Assembly (NCBI RefSeq): GCF_902833225.1
Contig: NZ_CADFEI010000007.1
Location: forward strand, 352,915 to 416,914
Direction of reading: 5' to 3'
Length of the DNA: 64,000 bases
From: Burkholderia sp. BCC1644
GTDB lineage: Bacteria > Pseudomonadota > Gammaproteobacteria > Burkholderiales > Burkholderiaceae
How positions within the stretch are numbered: the first letter of the stretch is position 1; every line of letters begins with the position of its first letter. The notes beneath the pieces are model-generated. The model was not told where the DNA came from. It worked only from the letters and a program-made list of their open reading frames with translations, and made no database searches. Shown piece by piece: positions 21,333 through 31,003 of this stretch. The position numbers and the translations under genes were made by a program.

Positions 21333-22340
21333 AGCCTTTTTTTCAAAAAATTCTTCGGCTTCGTTCAGGTGCGCGCGCGCCTCGTCGAACACGGCCAGAT
21401 CGGCGCGCGCGAGCTTCTTGTTATCGGACAGCACGCGACGCCAGCCACGCGCGCCCGGCATGCCGCGATACAGCCCGAGCGCATGCCGCACGATCGCACC
21501 GAGATAGGTCCCGCGCTTCAGTTCGGCCGCGCAGTATTCGATCAGCTGCGCTTCGGCTTGTTCGCGCGTCGGCACCGCGGCGGTCGATCCGTAGAAGCGC
21601 GTATCGACTTCGGCCAGCACGAACGGGTTGTGATATGCCTCGCGTCCCAGCATCACGCCGTCGACGTGTTCCAGATGCTGCGCGACTTCATCGAGCGTCG
21701 TGATGCCGCCGTTGATGACGATCTCCAACGACGGAAAATCACGCTTCAACTGATACGCATAGTCGTACTTGAGCGGCGGGATCTCGCGATTCTCCTTCGG
21801 CGACAACCCCTTCAGGATCGCGTTGCGCGCATGCACGACGAACGTTTCGCAACCGGCCTCGGCGACCGTGCCGACGAAGTCTCGCACGAACGCGTAGTCC
21901 TCGACCGCGTCGACACCGATTCGGTGCTTGACCGTGACCGGCACCGACACCGCATCGCGCATCGCCTTCACGCCGTCGGCGACGAGCTGCGGCTCGTTCA
22001 TCAGGCACGCGCCGAACGCACCGCGCTGCACGCGCTCGGACGGGCATCCGCAATTCAGGTTGATTTCGTCGTAGCCCCACTGTTCGCCGAGCTTCGCGGC
22101 GCGCGCGAGATCGTCACGCTCGCTGCCGCCCAATTGCAGCGCGATCGGCGATTCGCTCGGCGTGAACGCGAGATGCCGCTGGGCATCGCCGAACAGCAGC
22201 GCGCCCGTCGTGATCATCTCCGTATACAGCCACGTGTTGCGCGTCAGCGTACGGTGGAACGACCGGCAATGACGGTCGGTCCAGTCGAGCATGGGCGCGA
22301 CGGAGACGCGGCGGGGAGGAAGCGAGGACGGAACGGACAT
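21306..22340 (-). CDS. dusA: tRNA-dihydrouridine synthase A
   Basis: 344 residues from the ATG at 22340. The FMN enzyme reduces uridines in the tRNA D loop. Visible signatures are SVAPMLDWTDRHCR at the N-terminus, EINLNCGCPSERV with the catalytic Cys, the flavin-binding KHRIGVDAV and FVVHARNAIL, and INGGITT with MLGREAYHNP near the C-terminus. Length is normal. It lies just upstream of tRNA-His, whose promoter is within its last codons. The track reading from an upstream TTG adds a Cys-rich stretch that is probably not translated. Confidence 0.95.
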   Translation of the reverse strand: MSVPSSLPPRRVSVAPMLDWTDRHCRSFHRTLTRNTWLYTEMITTGALLFGDAQRHLAFTPSESPIALQLGGSERDDLARAAKLGEQWGYDEINLNCGCPSERVQRGAFGACLMNEPQLVADGVKAMRDAVSVPVTVKHRIGVDAVEDYAFVRDFVGTVAEAGCETFVVHARNAILKGLSPKENREIPPLKYDYAYQLKRDFPSLEIVINGGITTLDEVAQHLEHVDGVMLGREAYHNPFVLAEVDTRFYGSTAAVPTREQAEAQLIEYCAAELKRGTYLGAIVRHALGLYRGMPGARGWRRVLSDNKKLARADLAVFDEARAHLNEAEEFFEKKALQDSKDFV

Positions 22341-22421
22341 GGAATTCGGGCAACAGGCCAGGCGGCACGGAAACAACCCGGTATTTTACCGCAACACGGG
22401 CCGCTCCTGCCCGACGCCCCG

Positions 22422-22670
22422 CTAGCCGCCCTCGCCCAGCTCCGCATCGACGGCGCGGCGCGCCTCGTCGAACACGCGCTCGATCACGCGACGCTCGGTC
22501 AGCAACAACCCGTCGACCTTGACGAGCCGCCAGTCGATCCGCACGGCATCGCCTTGCAGCACGCGGTAGTGCGCATGCTCGCCGTCCCAGACCTGCTCGG
22601 TCTTCACCTCGATCTCGAAGCCGCGGTACGGCTCGCTGAAATCGCCGAGGTCGCTGCCTCTCGGTTCCAT
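22422..22670 (-). CDS. Conserved hypothetical protein, 82 residues
   Basis: Begins MEPRGSDLGDFSEPYRGFEI and continues with a beta-rich segment (EIEVKTEQVWDGEHAHYRVL) and a helical end. It looks like a small single-domain Burkholderia protein of unknown function. The ATG at 22670 follows GGAGCG. It may be transcribed with the 65-residue gene upstream (55-base gap). Confidence 0.65.
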   Translation of the reverse strand: MEPRGSDLGDFSEPYRGFEIEVKTEQVWDGEHAHYRVLQGDAVRIDWRLVKVDGLLLTERRVIERVFDEARRAVDAELGEGG

Positions 22671-22725
22671 CGCACGCTCCGTGGCGACGCAACGCCAGGC
22701 CACTCGTGCAGCCGGCGCCGGGCGC

Positions 22726-22923
22726 TCAATCGTATTCGTTGGACAAAAAGGATTTGCCATCGGCCGTCAGGTCGACCCGGTCGGCCGTCGCCTGATAGAT
22801 CAGCCCCTCGTTCAGCAACGCATAGACGACGTCGTCGAACGCGGCGGGAACCGGCCGGCTTTCGCCGAACTGGTCGATCCATTTCAGCGCCTCGATGGCT
22901 TCAGGGGAAAGGATGGGGGTCAT
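22726..22923 (-). CDS. Conserved hypothetical protein, 65 residues
   Basis: Reads MTPILSPEAIEALKWIDQFG, with a helical core ALLNEGLIYQATADRVDLTA and C-terminal SFLSNEYD. The fold may be a small winged helix (FDDVVYALLNEGLI, then TADGKSFL), but the family is not recognised. The ATG at 22923 is preferred over an upstream start that lacks a binding site. Confidence 0.65.
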   Translation of the reverse strand: MTPILSPEAIEALKWIDQFGESRPVPAAFDDVVYALLNEGLIYQATADRVDLTADGKSFLSNEYD

Positions 22924-23067
22924 GCATTGGCCTCCGCCGTCGGTTTCGTTCCATCCTAGCACTTCATCCGGACGTCGAATACCGAGGCGAACGCGCTACG
23001 GAAATGCAAATGTGGCGCCGACGGGCACACTGGCCGCCGGCGCCGCACCGTTGCAGGAGACGCGCGC

Positions 23068-23283
23068 TCAGAGACGCGCGATCGATACTTCAGTGGACTT
23101 CACGAGCGCGACGACTTCCGCGCCGACCTTCAGTTCGAGTTCGTCGACCGAGCGGGTCGTGATGACCGACGTGACGATGCCGAACGGCGTCTCCACGTCG
23201 ACCTCGGAGACCACGGACCCGCGAATGATCTCCTTCACCTTGCCCTTGAACTGGTTACGTACGTTGATTGCAGTGATGCTCAT
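23068..23283 (-). CDS. ssuF: Molbindin-like (TOBE domain) protein of the sulfonate cluster
   Basis: 71 residues, MSITAINVRNQFKGKVKEII and a single TOBE/Mop-like beta domain with VVSEVDVETPFGIVTSVIT and VGAEVVALVKSTEVSI. Such proteins bind oxyanions such as molybdate. In Pseudomonas putida a gene of this type, ssuF, ends the sulfonate cluster ssuEADCBF. Here it follows ssuB by 57 bases on the same strand, which supports the name. Confidence 0.82.
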   Translation of the reverse strand: MSITAINVRNQFKGKVKEIIRGSVVSEVDVETPFGIVTSVITTRSVDELELKVGAEVVALVKSTEVSIARL

Positions 23284-23340
23284 CGGGATGATCGCTCCGA
23301 AGAAAAAAGTCTCAGAACGGGCGGCCGGAACCGCCCGGAA

Positions 23341-24300
23341 TTAAACGGCCCAGCGGATCTGCCCGACCGGTCGAACGTTGTCTGCCCAATGCTCCGTGTC
23401 CTGATCGGCTGCGCCAGGCCCGCCAGCGAGCACGCGCTTCAGCACGCGATCCTCGAGCGCGGCAAACGCCGCCGATGCGCGGGCGCGCGGCCGGTCGAGC
23501 GGCACGGGCTGATCGAGCGCCACACGCCCCTGCTCGATCAGCAGGATGCGGTCGCCGAGCGCGACGGCCTCCTGCACGTCGTGCGTGACGAGCAGCGCGG
23601 TGAATCGATGCTCGCGCCACAGCCGCTCGATCAGCGCATGCATCTCGATGCGGGTCAGCGCGTCGAGCGCGCCGAGCGGCTCGTCGAGCAACAGCAGTTG
23701 CGGCCGATGCACGAGCGCGCGGGCCAGTGCAACGCGCTGCCGCTGGCCGCCCGACAGTTGCGCGGGCCAGTCGTTGGCCCGCTCCAGCAGGCCGACCTCA
23801 TCGAGCACCGCACGCGCCTGGTCGCGCGCGCCGCGCCCGAGACCCAGCATCACGTTCTGCAGCACGGTCTTCCACGGCAGCAGGCGCGCATCCTGGTACA
23901 TGATCCGCGTATCGAGCACGCCGCCACCCTCGCCGCGCGTCACGAGCGCGCCGCTGCTCGGCTGCTCGAGTCCCGCGACGAGACGCAGCAGCGTCGATTT
24001 CCCGCAGCCGCTGCGGCCGACGATCGCGACGAAGCTGCCGCGTGCGATGCCGAGCTCGACGTTGTCGAGCACGGTGCGTGCGCCGAAGCGCTTGCTGACG
24101 CCCGACAGCGTCACTGCGTCGTCGGGTGCCGGGCTGCCCGCGCGCCGCCGCGCGAGCGGCACGACCGATGCGCCGCCGTCACGATCGAGAATCGCCGCGT
24201 CGCGCGCGTCGCCGTCTGCGACACGTGCCTGCGCCAGTTCGACCTCGAGGTCTGCGCCGGCGAGCGGGCCGTAGGCGGCCGCCGAAGTCGTCGCATTCAT
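23341..24300 (-). CDS. ssuB: Aliphatic sulfonate ABC transporter ATPase
   Basis: 319 residues from the ATG at 24300. Walker [10 protein letters not shown] (near residue 95), the signature [15 protein letters not shown], Walker [13 protein letters not shown] and the His switch THDV are all intact. The first 70 residues are an extension with low complexity. The ATPase drives uptake of alkanesulfonates through SsuC. The gene overlaps ssuC by four bases. Confidence 0.92.
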   Translation of the reverse strand: MNATTSAAAYGPLAGADLEVELAQARVADGDARDAAILDRDGGASVVPLARRRAGSPAPDDAVTLSGVSKRFGARTVLDNVELGIARGSFVAIVGRSGCGKSTLLRLVAGLEQPSSGALVTRGEGGGVLDTRIMYQDARLLPWKTVLQNVMLGLGRGARDQARAVLDEVGLLERANDWPAQLSGGQRQRVALARALVHRPQLLLLDEPLGALDALTRIEMHALIERLWREHRFTALLVTHDVQEAVALGDRILLIEQGRVALDQPVPLDRPRARASAAFAALEDRVLKRVLAGGPGAADQDTEHWADNVRPVGQIRWAV

Positions 24301-25109
24301 GCCTTTGCTCCTGATTGATAAGCGGGGTGCCAGCGCAGCGTCACGCGCTCGAGCCATTTCGCCAGCACGTCGGCCAGCTTGCCGAGCACCGCGTACAGCA
24401 GGATGCCGACCACCACCACGTCCGTTTGCAGGAATTCACGTGCGTTCATCGTCATGTAGCCGATGCCCGACTGCGCGGAGATCGTTTCCGCGACGATCAG
24501 CATCACCCACATCAGCCCGAGCGCGAAACGCACGCCGACGAGGATCGACGGCAGCGCACCGGGCAGGATCACGTCGCGGTACAGTGCAAAACCGCGCACG
24601 CCGTAGCTCTTCGCCATCTCGATCAGGTTCGCGTCGACCGAGCGGATCCCGTGATACGTGTTGATGTAGACCGGAAAGAACACACCGAGCGCGACGAGGA
24701 ACAGCTTCGCCTTCTCGTCGATGCCGAACCACAGGATCACGAGCGGAATCATCGCCAGCGCCGGGATGTTGCGGATCATCTGGATCGTCGAATCGAGCGC
24801 CACTTCGGCCGCCTTCGACAGGCCGGTCGCGAGCCCGAGCGCAAGGCCGACGCCGCCACCGATCGCGAAGCCGAACAGCGCACGCCACGTGCTGACTTTC
24901 ACGTTCGCCCACATTTCACCCGACGTCACGAGCGACCAGGCCGCGCGCACGACCGCAACCGGCTCGGGCAGCACGCGGGTCGACAGCCAGCCGGTGCGCG
25001 CCCCGACCTCCCAGGCCGCCAGCAGCGCGAGCGGCACGAGCCACGGCGCGACGCTGCGCCACGCACGGGCAGCCACGACGGCGCCCGTCGTCGACGTTTT
25101 CGTTGTCAT
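24297..25109 (-). CDS. ssuC: Aliphatic sulfonate ABC transporter permease
   Basis: 270 residues with GGAGG before the ATG at 25109. Six hydrophobic segments are visible, beginning [20 protein letters not shown], and the EAA loop for ATPase contact is around [20 protein letters not shown]. It forms the membrane channel with SsuB. It lies 17 bases downstream of ssuD. Confidence 0.93.
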   Translation of the reverse strand: MTTKTSTTGAVVAARAWRSVAPWLVPLALLAAWEVGARTGWLSTRVLPEPVAVVRAAWSLVTSGEMWANVKVSTWRALFGFAIGGGVGLALGLATGLSKAAEVALDSTIQMIRNIPALAMIPLVILWFGIDEKAKLFLVALGVFFPVYINTYHGIRSVDANLIEMAKSYGVRGFALYRDVILPGALPSILVGVRFALGLMWVMLIVAETISAQSGIGYMTMNAREFLQTDVVVVGILLYAVLGKLADVLAKWLERVTLRWHPAYQSGAKA

Positions 25110-25126
25110 CGCAAGCCTCCTCTCGC

Positions 25127-26284
25127 TCAGCTCTGGCTCGCCTTCGGCAGATAGCTGTTGCCGACGATCTCGCCGAACGGCCCCGACAGCGGGCCGGTCG
25201 CCTTCTCCGCGCCCTTGCCCTTGATCAGCGGGAACACGAGTTCGGCGAAGCGATACGACTCCTCGAGGTGCGGATAGCCGGACAGGATGAACGTCTCGAT
25301 GCCGAGGTCCGCGTATTCGCGCATGCGTTCCGCGACCTGCTCGGGATTGCCGACGAGCGCCGTGCCCGCGCCGCCACGCACGAGGCCGACGCCGGCCCAC
25401 AGGTTCGGATACACCTCGAGCGCGTCGCGGCCGCCGCGCTTGCCGCCGTGCAGCGCGGCCATCCGGCGCTGGCCTTCGGAATCCATGTTCGCGAACGCCT
25501 GCTGGGCACGCGCGATCGTGTCGTCGTCGAGACGGCTGATCAGGCGCTCGGCGTCGCGCCATGCTTCGTCCTCGGTCTCGCGCACGATCACGTGCAGGCG
25601 AATGCCGAACTTGATCTTGCGGCCGCGCGCTTCGGCGCGAGCGCGGATGTCGGCGATCTTCTTGGCAACGGCCTCGGGCGGCTCGCCCCAGGTGAGATAG
25701 GTGTCGATGTGATCGGCGGCAATCGCATGGGCGGCCGGCGACGAACCGCCGAACCACAGCGGCGGATGCGGACGCTGCACGGGCGGATAAAGCGCCTTGC
25801 CGCCTTTCGACTGAAGGTGCTTGCCGATGTAGTCGAAGCCGCCGTTGTCGTGCGACGCGGCCAGCAGCCCGCGCCAGATGTTCAGGAAATCGTCGGTGAT
25901 CTCGTAGCGCGTATCGTGATCGGCGAACAGGCCGTCGCCTTCGAGTTCGGCCGCATCGCCACCCGTCACGACATTGATCAGCAGGCGGCCGCCCGACAGG
26001 CGGTCGAACGTCGCGGCCATCCGTGCCGCGAGGCCCGGCGAAGCGATGCCGGGACGCACGGCGACCAGGAATTTCAGGCGCTGCGTCGCAGGGATGAGGC
26101 TCGATGCGACGACCCACGCATCTTCGCAGGAACGGCCGGTCGGCAGCAGCACCCCGTCGTAGCCAAGCGTGTCGGCCGCGACGGCGACCTGCTTGAAGTA
26201 ATCGTAATCCGCGGCGCGCGCGCCTTCGGCCGTGCCGAGATAGCGGCTGTCGCCATGCGTGGGGATAAACCAGAACACATTCAT
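25127..26284 (-). CDS. ssuD: FMNH2-dependent alkanesulfonate monooxygenase
   Basis: 385 residues. The luciferase-like enzyme splits C1 or longer alkanesulfonates to aldehyde and sulfite. The start [17 protein letters not shown], the segment [20 protein letters not shown], and the active-site [31 protein letters not shown] and [15 protein letters not shown] are all typical. GGAG stands before the ATG. It is the first gene of the cluster in this window; no ssuE or ssuA lies directly upstream. Confidence 0.95.
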   Translation of the reverse strand: MNVFWFIPTHGDSRYLGTAEGARAADYDYFKQVAVAADTLGYDGVLLPTGRSCEDAWVVASSLIPATQRLKFLVAVRPGIASPGLAARMAATFDRLSGGRLLINVVTGGDAAELEGDGLFADHDTRYEITDDFLNIWRGLLAASHDNGGFDYIGKHLQSKGGKALYPPVQRPHPPLWFGGSSPAAHAIAADHIDTYLTWGEPPEAVAKKIADIRARAEARGRKIKFGIRLHVIVRETEDEAWRDAERLISRLDDDTIARAQQAFANMDSEGQRRMAALHGGKRGGRDALEVYPNLWAGVGLVRGGAGTALVGNPEQVAERMREYADLGIETFILSGYPHLEESYRFAELVFPLIKGKGAEKATGPLSGPFGEIVGNSYLPKASQS

Positions 26285-26625
26285 CTGCTGCTCCTGCTTG
26301 ACTGTCACTGCCGAAATTTGGAAAAAACATCGCCCTGCTCGCGTCGCGGATGCGCGACGCATGCATGGTGTGCGTTCGATTCGGGATGGCTCGCCGGTCA
26401 GTCCGTGCAGCGGGCGAGGACGCGATTGCACGGCTGTTTCTGGGAAATCAGTCTAGGGATCGGTGCAGGGCTTTGGAACGATTTTTTTGAGCTTAGGTTT
26501 TCCGCTTTCGTGATTAGCACGACGCTGGAGCGAATATCGCCGCGGGCGGGCCCTATAATGGCGCACCTATCCGAATAACTCCGCGCGTACAGCCCCGGCC
26601 GTGCGCGCCTGCGGTGCACTCATCG
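26285..26625. other. Intergenic region between ssuD and the membrane protein gene
   Basis: 341 bases with divergent promoters expected. A TATAAT at 26554-26559 suits the plus-strand gene but has no clear -35. A T-rich stretch lies at 26488-26500. No open frame or RNA gene is convincing. Confidence 0.5.
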
Positions 26626-27054
26626 ATGCAGAAAGTCATCCTGCCATTCCTGTCCGGCTTCCTGGCCGCCCTGTTCTTCCGCGAGGCGACGCTCGCCCTC
26701 CTTCACACGGCTGACCTGATCGCCGCAACCGGCTTCTCGACACAGCCGTTCGCGCCGCTCGGCATTCCTGAATTTGTCGCGAATGCGCTGATCAGCGCAT
26801 GTTGTGCCGTTCCGATGGCGTGGCTGCTGCGCGTCTCGCCGGAACGCGAGGCATCGTGGATCGGTGCGCTCGTGTTCGGCGGTATCGTCCTGACGGCCGC
26901 CCGCGTGTTCGCGATCGATCCGCTGCGCGGCATCTGGCCGTCGGGCAACATGATGCCCGTGCTCGCGGCCGGCTTCGCGGCGAACGCGGTATGGGGCTTC
27001 GGCGCGCTCGTGTTCATGCGCGCGTTCATGTCGGACGACGCCGGCGACGAATAA
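26626..27054 (+). CDS. Hypothetical membrane protein, 142 residues
   Basis: About four hydrophobic segments are seen: ILPFLSGFLAALFFREATLA, LISACCAVPMAWLLRV, ASWIGALVFGGIVLTAARVF and MMPVLAAGFAANAVWGFGAL. No family is recognised. The ATG at 26626 is chosen over a GTG four codons upstream. A strong terminator follows. Confidence 0.7.
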   Translation: MQKVILPFLSGFLAALFFREATLALLHTADLIAATGFSTQPFAPLGIPEFVANALISACCAVPMAWLLRVSPEREASWIGALVFGGIVLTAARVFAIDPLRGIWPSGNMMPVLAAGFAANAVWGFGALVFMRAFMSDDAGDE

Positions 27055-27104
27055 CGCTCGCACGGGCGCTACGCCTTTCGACCGCTGTCCGGTCGATGTC
27101 CACA

Positions 27105-27138
27105 AAAAAGGCCGCCTGCAGATGCAGGCGGCCTTTTC
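27105..27138. terminator. Bidirectional terminator
   Basis: A 13-bp perfect stem (AAGGCCGCCTGCA with its complement) has an A tract before and a T tract after it. It lies between two convergent genes. Confidence 0.9.
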
Positions 27139-27173
27139 GTTTCTGTCTCGCGTGCGGGTCAGCCGGACCGACG

Positions 27174-28316
27174 TCAGTCCTTCAGATTCCGTAGCGGATG
27201 CGTGTCGGGCGCCCACGGGCTGTCGAACATCGCTAGCACGTCGGCGCGATCGACATCGGCGGCCGACTTGAAGCGCCAGTCCGGCTGGTGATCCTTGTCG
27301 ACGATCAGCGCGCGCACGCCTTCGATCACGTCACCGTGTGCGAACGTCGAGCGCGTGAGATCGAGATCGCGTCGCAGGCAATCGGCCATCGTCGCGCCGC
27401 GCGCGCGTTCAACGACTTCGAGCGACACGGCCATCGACAACGGAGACAACTGTTCGCGCATCGCATGGGTCGCCTTCTCGACCCATCCATCGACGGCCGC
27501 GCAATCCTGCTCGGCGTCGAGCGACGCGAGGATCGCGTTGATGTCGGGCTGCGCGAAATGCCGGTCGATCCCGGCGCGCGCATCGGCCAGTGCCGACGTG
27601 TCGGGCGTCGGCACGACCTTGTGCGCGGCCGCCGCTTCGGCGACGCAGGCCACCGCTTGCGCGCCGCTGGCGATCGGCGTGCGACGCAGCGTATCGAGCA
27701 GCGCCGGCAGCGCGGCATCGGGCAGATAGACATCGGCGAGCTGCGCGTACAGCGCATCGGCTGCGCCGAGCGGCGCACCGGTCACGGCGAGATAGCGGCC
27801 GATCGCGCCGGGCGTGCGCGCGAGAAACCATCTCATCCCGACGTCCGGGAACAGGCCGATGCGCGTTTCGGGCATCGCCATCTTCGTCGAGTCGGTCACG
27901 ACCCGCAGGCCGCCCGTATGCCGCGCGGCCTGTGAGATGCCCATGCCGCCGCCCATCACGACGCCGTGCATCAGCGCGATGTACGGCTTCGGATACGTGA
28001 AGATCGCATGGTTCAGCGTGTATTCCTCGATGAAGAACGTGTCGACCGCATCGCGGTCGCCGCGCTGCCACGCATCGTGGAAGAAGCGCACGTCGCCACC
28101 CGCGCAGAATGCGCGCGGGTGCGGGCTGTGCACGACGACGGCGACGACATCGGGATCGTTGCGCCATGCGTCGAGCGCCTGCTGCATCAGCCGGATCATG
28201 CCGACCGACAGCGCATTCAGCGCCTTCGGGCGGTTCAGTTCGAGAAAACCGATGCGGTTCGCGACATACGCGTGGACATCGGGCTGGGCGGATTCAGCGG
28301 AAGTGGAATCAGTCAT
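27174..28316 (-). CDS. Enoyl-CoA hydratase/3-hydroxyisobutyryl-CoA hydrolase family protein
   Basis: 380 residues, the size of HIBCH-type hydrolases (valine degradation), which are longer than simple hydratases. The oxyanion-hole segments HPRAFCAGGDVRF and GVVMGGGMGISQAARH are present, with MPETRIGLFPDVG carrying the catalytic Glu region. A C-terminal CLRRDLDLTRSTFAHGDVIE segment, then DWRFKSAADV, matches the ECH_2 family. The ATG at 28316 is preferred over one three codons upstream. Valine operon genes are not adjacent. Confidence 0.88.
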   Translation of the reverse strand: MTDSTSAESAQPDVHAYVANRIGFLELNRPKALNALSVGMIRLMQQALDAWRNDPDVVAVVVHSPHPRAFCAGGDVRFFHDAWQRGDRDAVDTFFIEEYTLNHAIFTYPKPYIALMHGVVMGGGMGISQAARHTGGLRVVTDSTKMAMPETRIGLFPDVGMRWFLARTPGAIGRYLAVTGAPLGAADALYAQLADVYLPDAALPALLDTLRRTPIASGAQAVACVAEAAAAHKVVPTPDTSALADARAGIDRHFAQPDINAILASLDAEQDCAAVDGWVEKATHAMREQLSPLSMAVSLEVVERARGATMADCLRRDLDLTRSTFAHGDVIEGVRALIVDKDHQPDWRFKSAADVDRADVLAMFDSPWAPDTHPLRNLKD

Positions 28317-28347
28317 GAAAGTCATCCGGCAAACGGCAGTCGCACGG

Positions 28348-28686
28348 TCAGTGCGCCTGCATCTTCGAGAACAGGTTCAGCACCACGACGCCCGAGATGA
28401 TCAGCCCGAGGCCGATCACCGCCGGCAGGTCCGGCACCTGACGATAGAGCAGCATCGCGACGAGCGTGATCAGCACGATGCCGGCGCCCGACCAGACTGC
28501 ATAGATGATGCCGACGGGCATCGTGCGCAACGTGAGCGACAGGCAGTAGAACGCGATGCCGTAACCGGCGACGACGAGCGCCGACGGCCAGAAGCGCGTG
28601 AAGCCGTCCGCCGCGCGCAGCGCGGACGTGCCGACCACTTCCGCGACGATCGCGATCGCGAGCCATGCGTAACCGGGCAGTTGCAT
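28348..28686 (-). CDS. Small multidrug resistance (SMR) family transporter
   Basis: 112 residues with four membrane helices. The Glu in LAIAIVAEVVGTSALRAADG (residue about 16) is the proton- and drug-binding acid. The family signature YAVWSGAGIVLITLVAMLLY is intact. EmrE/QacE members export lipophilic cations; some related ones export guanidinium. It follows the UPF0303 gene by three bases, so the two are co-transcribed. Confidence 0.92.
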   Translation of the reverse strand: MQLPGYAWLAIAIVAEVVGTSALRAADGFTRFWPSALVVAGYGIAFYCLSLTLRTMPVGIIYAVWSGAGIVLITLVAMLLYRQVPDLPAVIGLGLIISGVVVLNLFSKMQAH

Positions 28687-28689
28687 CGC

Positions 28690-29187
28690 TCAGCTCCTTG
28701 CGAGGGCCAGCACGGCGTAGTCGTGGCCGAGCTCCGCACACAGCGCCTCGACGACGAACTCGTGATCCGCGCGCTGCGGCAGCCCCGACGCGGTGATCGA
28801 GCCGATCACGCCGGCACCGGCGACAGTCAGCGGGAACGAGCCGCCGTGCGGCGAATATTCGGCGAGCGGCAGCCCGTGCTTGTCCGCGAGCGTGGCGCCG
28901 GCCTGTTGCATGCGCAGGCCGATCGCGTACGAGCTGCGACGAAAATGCGCGACGACGTTGCGCTTGCGGCGCACCCAGTCGGCATTGTCGGGTGTCGCGC
29001 CGGCGAGCGCCGCATAGAACAGCGGCTGGCCGAACGTGACGATGTCGAGCGCGACCGCATGGCCGCGCGACGCCGCGAGCGCATGCATCCGGTTGCCGAG
29101 CGCCCACGCGCGGGCCGGGTCGAAATGGGGAAACACGAGCGCCTGTTCCTGCGCGCCGATCGATTGCAGATCGTGAGCGATGTCCAT
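28690..29187 (-). CDS. UPF0303 (GlcG/HbpS-like) protein
   Basis: 165 residues. The region [20 protein letters not shown], the [17 protein letters not shown] helix and [20 protein letters not shown] are the UPF0303 pattern. The fold is shared with haem-degrading HbpS-like proteins, but the biological role of this branch is not settled. The start at 29187 gives the usual length; upstream codons belong to a promoter region. Confidence 0.9.
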   Translation of the reverse strand: MDIAHDLQSIGAQEQALVFPHFDPARAWALGNRMHALAASRGHAVALDIVTFGQPLFYAALAGATPDNADWVRRKRNVVAHFRRSSYAIGLRMQQAGATLADKHGLPLAEYSPHGGSFPLTVAGAGVIGSITASGLPQRADHEFVVEALCAELGHDYAVLALARS

Positions 29188-29340
29188 GAATACGTCGATG
29201 CAGTAATGAGAGTCGCAACGGCGCCGATGCGATCGCGCACGGCCCCGCTGCCGGGATGACGACACAAACCGTTCGATTCTAGCGCACGCGCTCCACGTAC
29301 CGGCCCCACAAGCGCTTGCAACGCGATTGTCAAAAAACGC

Positions 29341-29369
29341 TTGCACGCATTCGGAAGAGTCCATATAAT
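29341..29369 (+). promoter_or_regulatory. Promoter of tRNA-fMet
   Basis: TTGCAC (29341-29346) and TATAAT (29364-29369) are separated by 17 bases, close to consensus. The tRNA starts 17 bases after the -10 element. Confidence 0.85.
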
Positions 29370-29385
29370 TCAATTCTTCGACGGA

Positions 29386-29462
<77 letters not shown>

Positions 29463-29482
29463 ACCCGTCCAGCATTACGCAA

Positions 29483-29507
29483 AAAGCCCGGCCCAGCGCC
29501 GGGCTTT
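29483..29507 (+). terminator. Terminator after tRNA-fMet
   Basis: A 10-bp stem (AAAGCCCGGC / GCCGGGCTTT) is followed by ATGTTTTT. It lies 21 bases behind the tRNA. Confidence 0.85.
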
Positions 29508-29648
29508 ATGTTTTTCCGCGTCCATGCTCCGCGCCCTCTTCGCGCACGCGCGCCTCCGCCTTGCACGACATGCGGCCTGCATGCGCAGGCGTTCAAGAAT
29601 GCCGCGCCCCGGTGATACACTCGCATCACCTCGTCCCTTCCACTCGAC

Positions 29649-30194
29649 ATGAAATTCTGCTCCGTCTGCGGTCACGAAGTCATCGCGCGCATTCCTCCGG
29701 GCGACAACCGCGAGCGCTTCGTCTGCGATCACTGCGGCACGATCCACTACCAGAATCCGCGCAACGTCGTCGGCACGGTCCCGGTCTGGGGCGATCAGAT
29801 CCTGCTGTGCCGCCGCGCGATCGAACCGCGCTACGGGTTCTGGACGCTGCCGGCGGGCTTCATGGAAATGGGCGAGACGACGGCGGAAGCCGCCGCGCGC
29901 GAAACGCTCGAGGAAGCCGGCGCGCGCGTCGAGGTGCAGAACCTGTTCACGCTGCTCAATGTGCCGCACGTGCACCAGGTCCACCTGTTCTACCTCGCGC
30001 GACTCACCGATCCGGGTTTCGAAGCCGGCGAGGAAAGCCTCGAAGTGAAGCTGTTCGACGAAGCCGACATTCCGTGGGACGAGATCGCGTTCCCGACCGT
30101 CAGCCAGACCCTGCGATTCTTCTTCGCCGATCGCGCCGCCGGCGACTACGGCGTGCACACCGGCGATATCTTCCGCTCGCTGCGCAACGGCTGA
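29649..30194 (+). CDS. Nudix hydrolase with N-terminal zinc ribbon
   Basis: 181 residues. An N-terminal zinc ribbon CSVCG...CDHCG (residues 4-30) precedes the Nudix box [20 protein letters not shown] with its REXXEE-type end (about 72-94). The box hydrolyses nucleoside diphosphates linked to another group. The zinc-ribbon plus Nudix layout resembles NADH pyrophosphatase relatives, but the C-terminal NudC motif is absent. It is followed by aat after 11 bases and is likely in one operon. Confidence 0.9.
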   Translation: MKFCSVCGHEVIARIPPGDNRERFVCDHCGTIHYQNPRNVVGTVPVWGDQILLCRRAIEPRYGFWTLPAGFMEMGETTAEAAARETLEEAGARVEVQNLFTLLNVPHVHQVHLFYLARLTDPGFEAGEESLEVKLFDEADIPWDEIAFPTVSQTLRFFFADRAAGDYGVHTGDIFRSLRNG

Positions 30195-30205
30195 GCCCGC
30201 GACCC

Positions 30206-30970
30206 ATGGTCCCCTGGCTCGGCCCGGACGATCCGTTTCCGCCCATCGAGCGCGCGCTCGGTCCCGCGACCGGCGCGCCCGGGTTGCTCGCCGCCAGCGC
30301 CGACCTGCTGCCGTCGCGCCTCATCGACGCGTACCTGCGCGGTATTTTCCCGTGGTACTCGGACGGCCAGCCCGTGCTGTGGTGGAGCCCCGATCCGCGC
30401 ATGATCCTCGTGCCGGCCGAATTCAAGGTGTCGCCCTCGCTGCGCAAGACGCTGAAGCGCGTACTGCGCGAGCCCGAATGGGAAGTGCGCGTCGACCACG
30501 ACTTTCCGGGCGTGATGCGCGCGTGCGCACAGGCGCCGCGCCGCGGGCAGCGCGGCACGTGGATCACGGCCGAGATCATCGACGCCTATACGTCGCTCTA
30601 CCGCTCCGGCAATGCGCACAGCATCGAGACGTGGCATGACGGGCGCCGTGTCGGCGGCTTGTACGGCGTGTCGTTCGGGCGGATGTTTTTCGGCGAATCG
30701 ATGTATGCGGACGTGACCGACGCGTCGAAGATCGCGCTCGCCACGCTCATCGCGCACCTTCGCGGGCAGGGGCTGGAGATGATAGACTGCCAGCAGAATA
30801 CGTCGCATCTAGCGTCGCTCGGCGGCCGCGAGATCGCACGCAAGGCGTTTGTCGCTCACGTGCGCAGCGCGGTAGCCGAACCGCCGATTCCGTGGCAGTT
30901 CGACAAGCGCGTGCTCGCCGCGCTGACGGGCCCCGCCGAAACGGCGGCGCCCTCCGGGATCGAGCGCTAG
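30206..30970 (+). CDS. aat: Leucyl/phenylalanyl-tRNA-protein transferase
   Basis: 254 residues. The enzyme adds Leu or Phe to proteins with N-terminal Arg or Lys, marking them for ClpAP. The stretches [56 protein letters not shown] and [19 protein letters not shown] are family signatures. It is followed by the second N-degron transferase gene, bpt, after 33 bases. Confidence 0.96.
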   Translation: MVPWLGPDDPFPPIERALGPATGAPGLLAASADLLPSRLIDAYLRGIFPWYSDGQPVLWWSPDPRMILVPAEFKVSPSLRKTLKRVLREPEWEVRVDHDFPGVMRACAQAPRRGQRGTWITAEIIDAYTSLYRSGNAHSIETWHDGRRVGGLYGVSFGRMFFGESMYADVTDASKIALATLIAHLRGQGLEMIDCQQNTSHLASLGGREIARKAFVAHVRSAVAEPPIPWQFDKRVLAALTGPAETAAPSGIER

Positions 30971-31003
30971 CGCGGCACTCCTTCCCTGCATCGAGAGCTG
31001 CCC

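Noticed and set aside
21327..23162. Open frame of 611 codons on the plus strand across dusA and the two small genes
   Set aside because: DusA motifs on the minus strand are decisive; the plus frame is Arg-rich antisense.
24297..26366. A 689-codon frame joining ssuC with the ssuD region
   Set aside because: The upstream part is a shadow of ssuD; ssuC has its own GGAGG and ATG at 25109.
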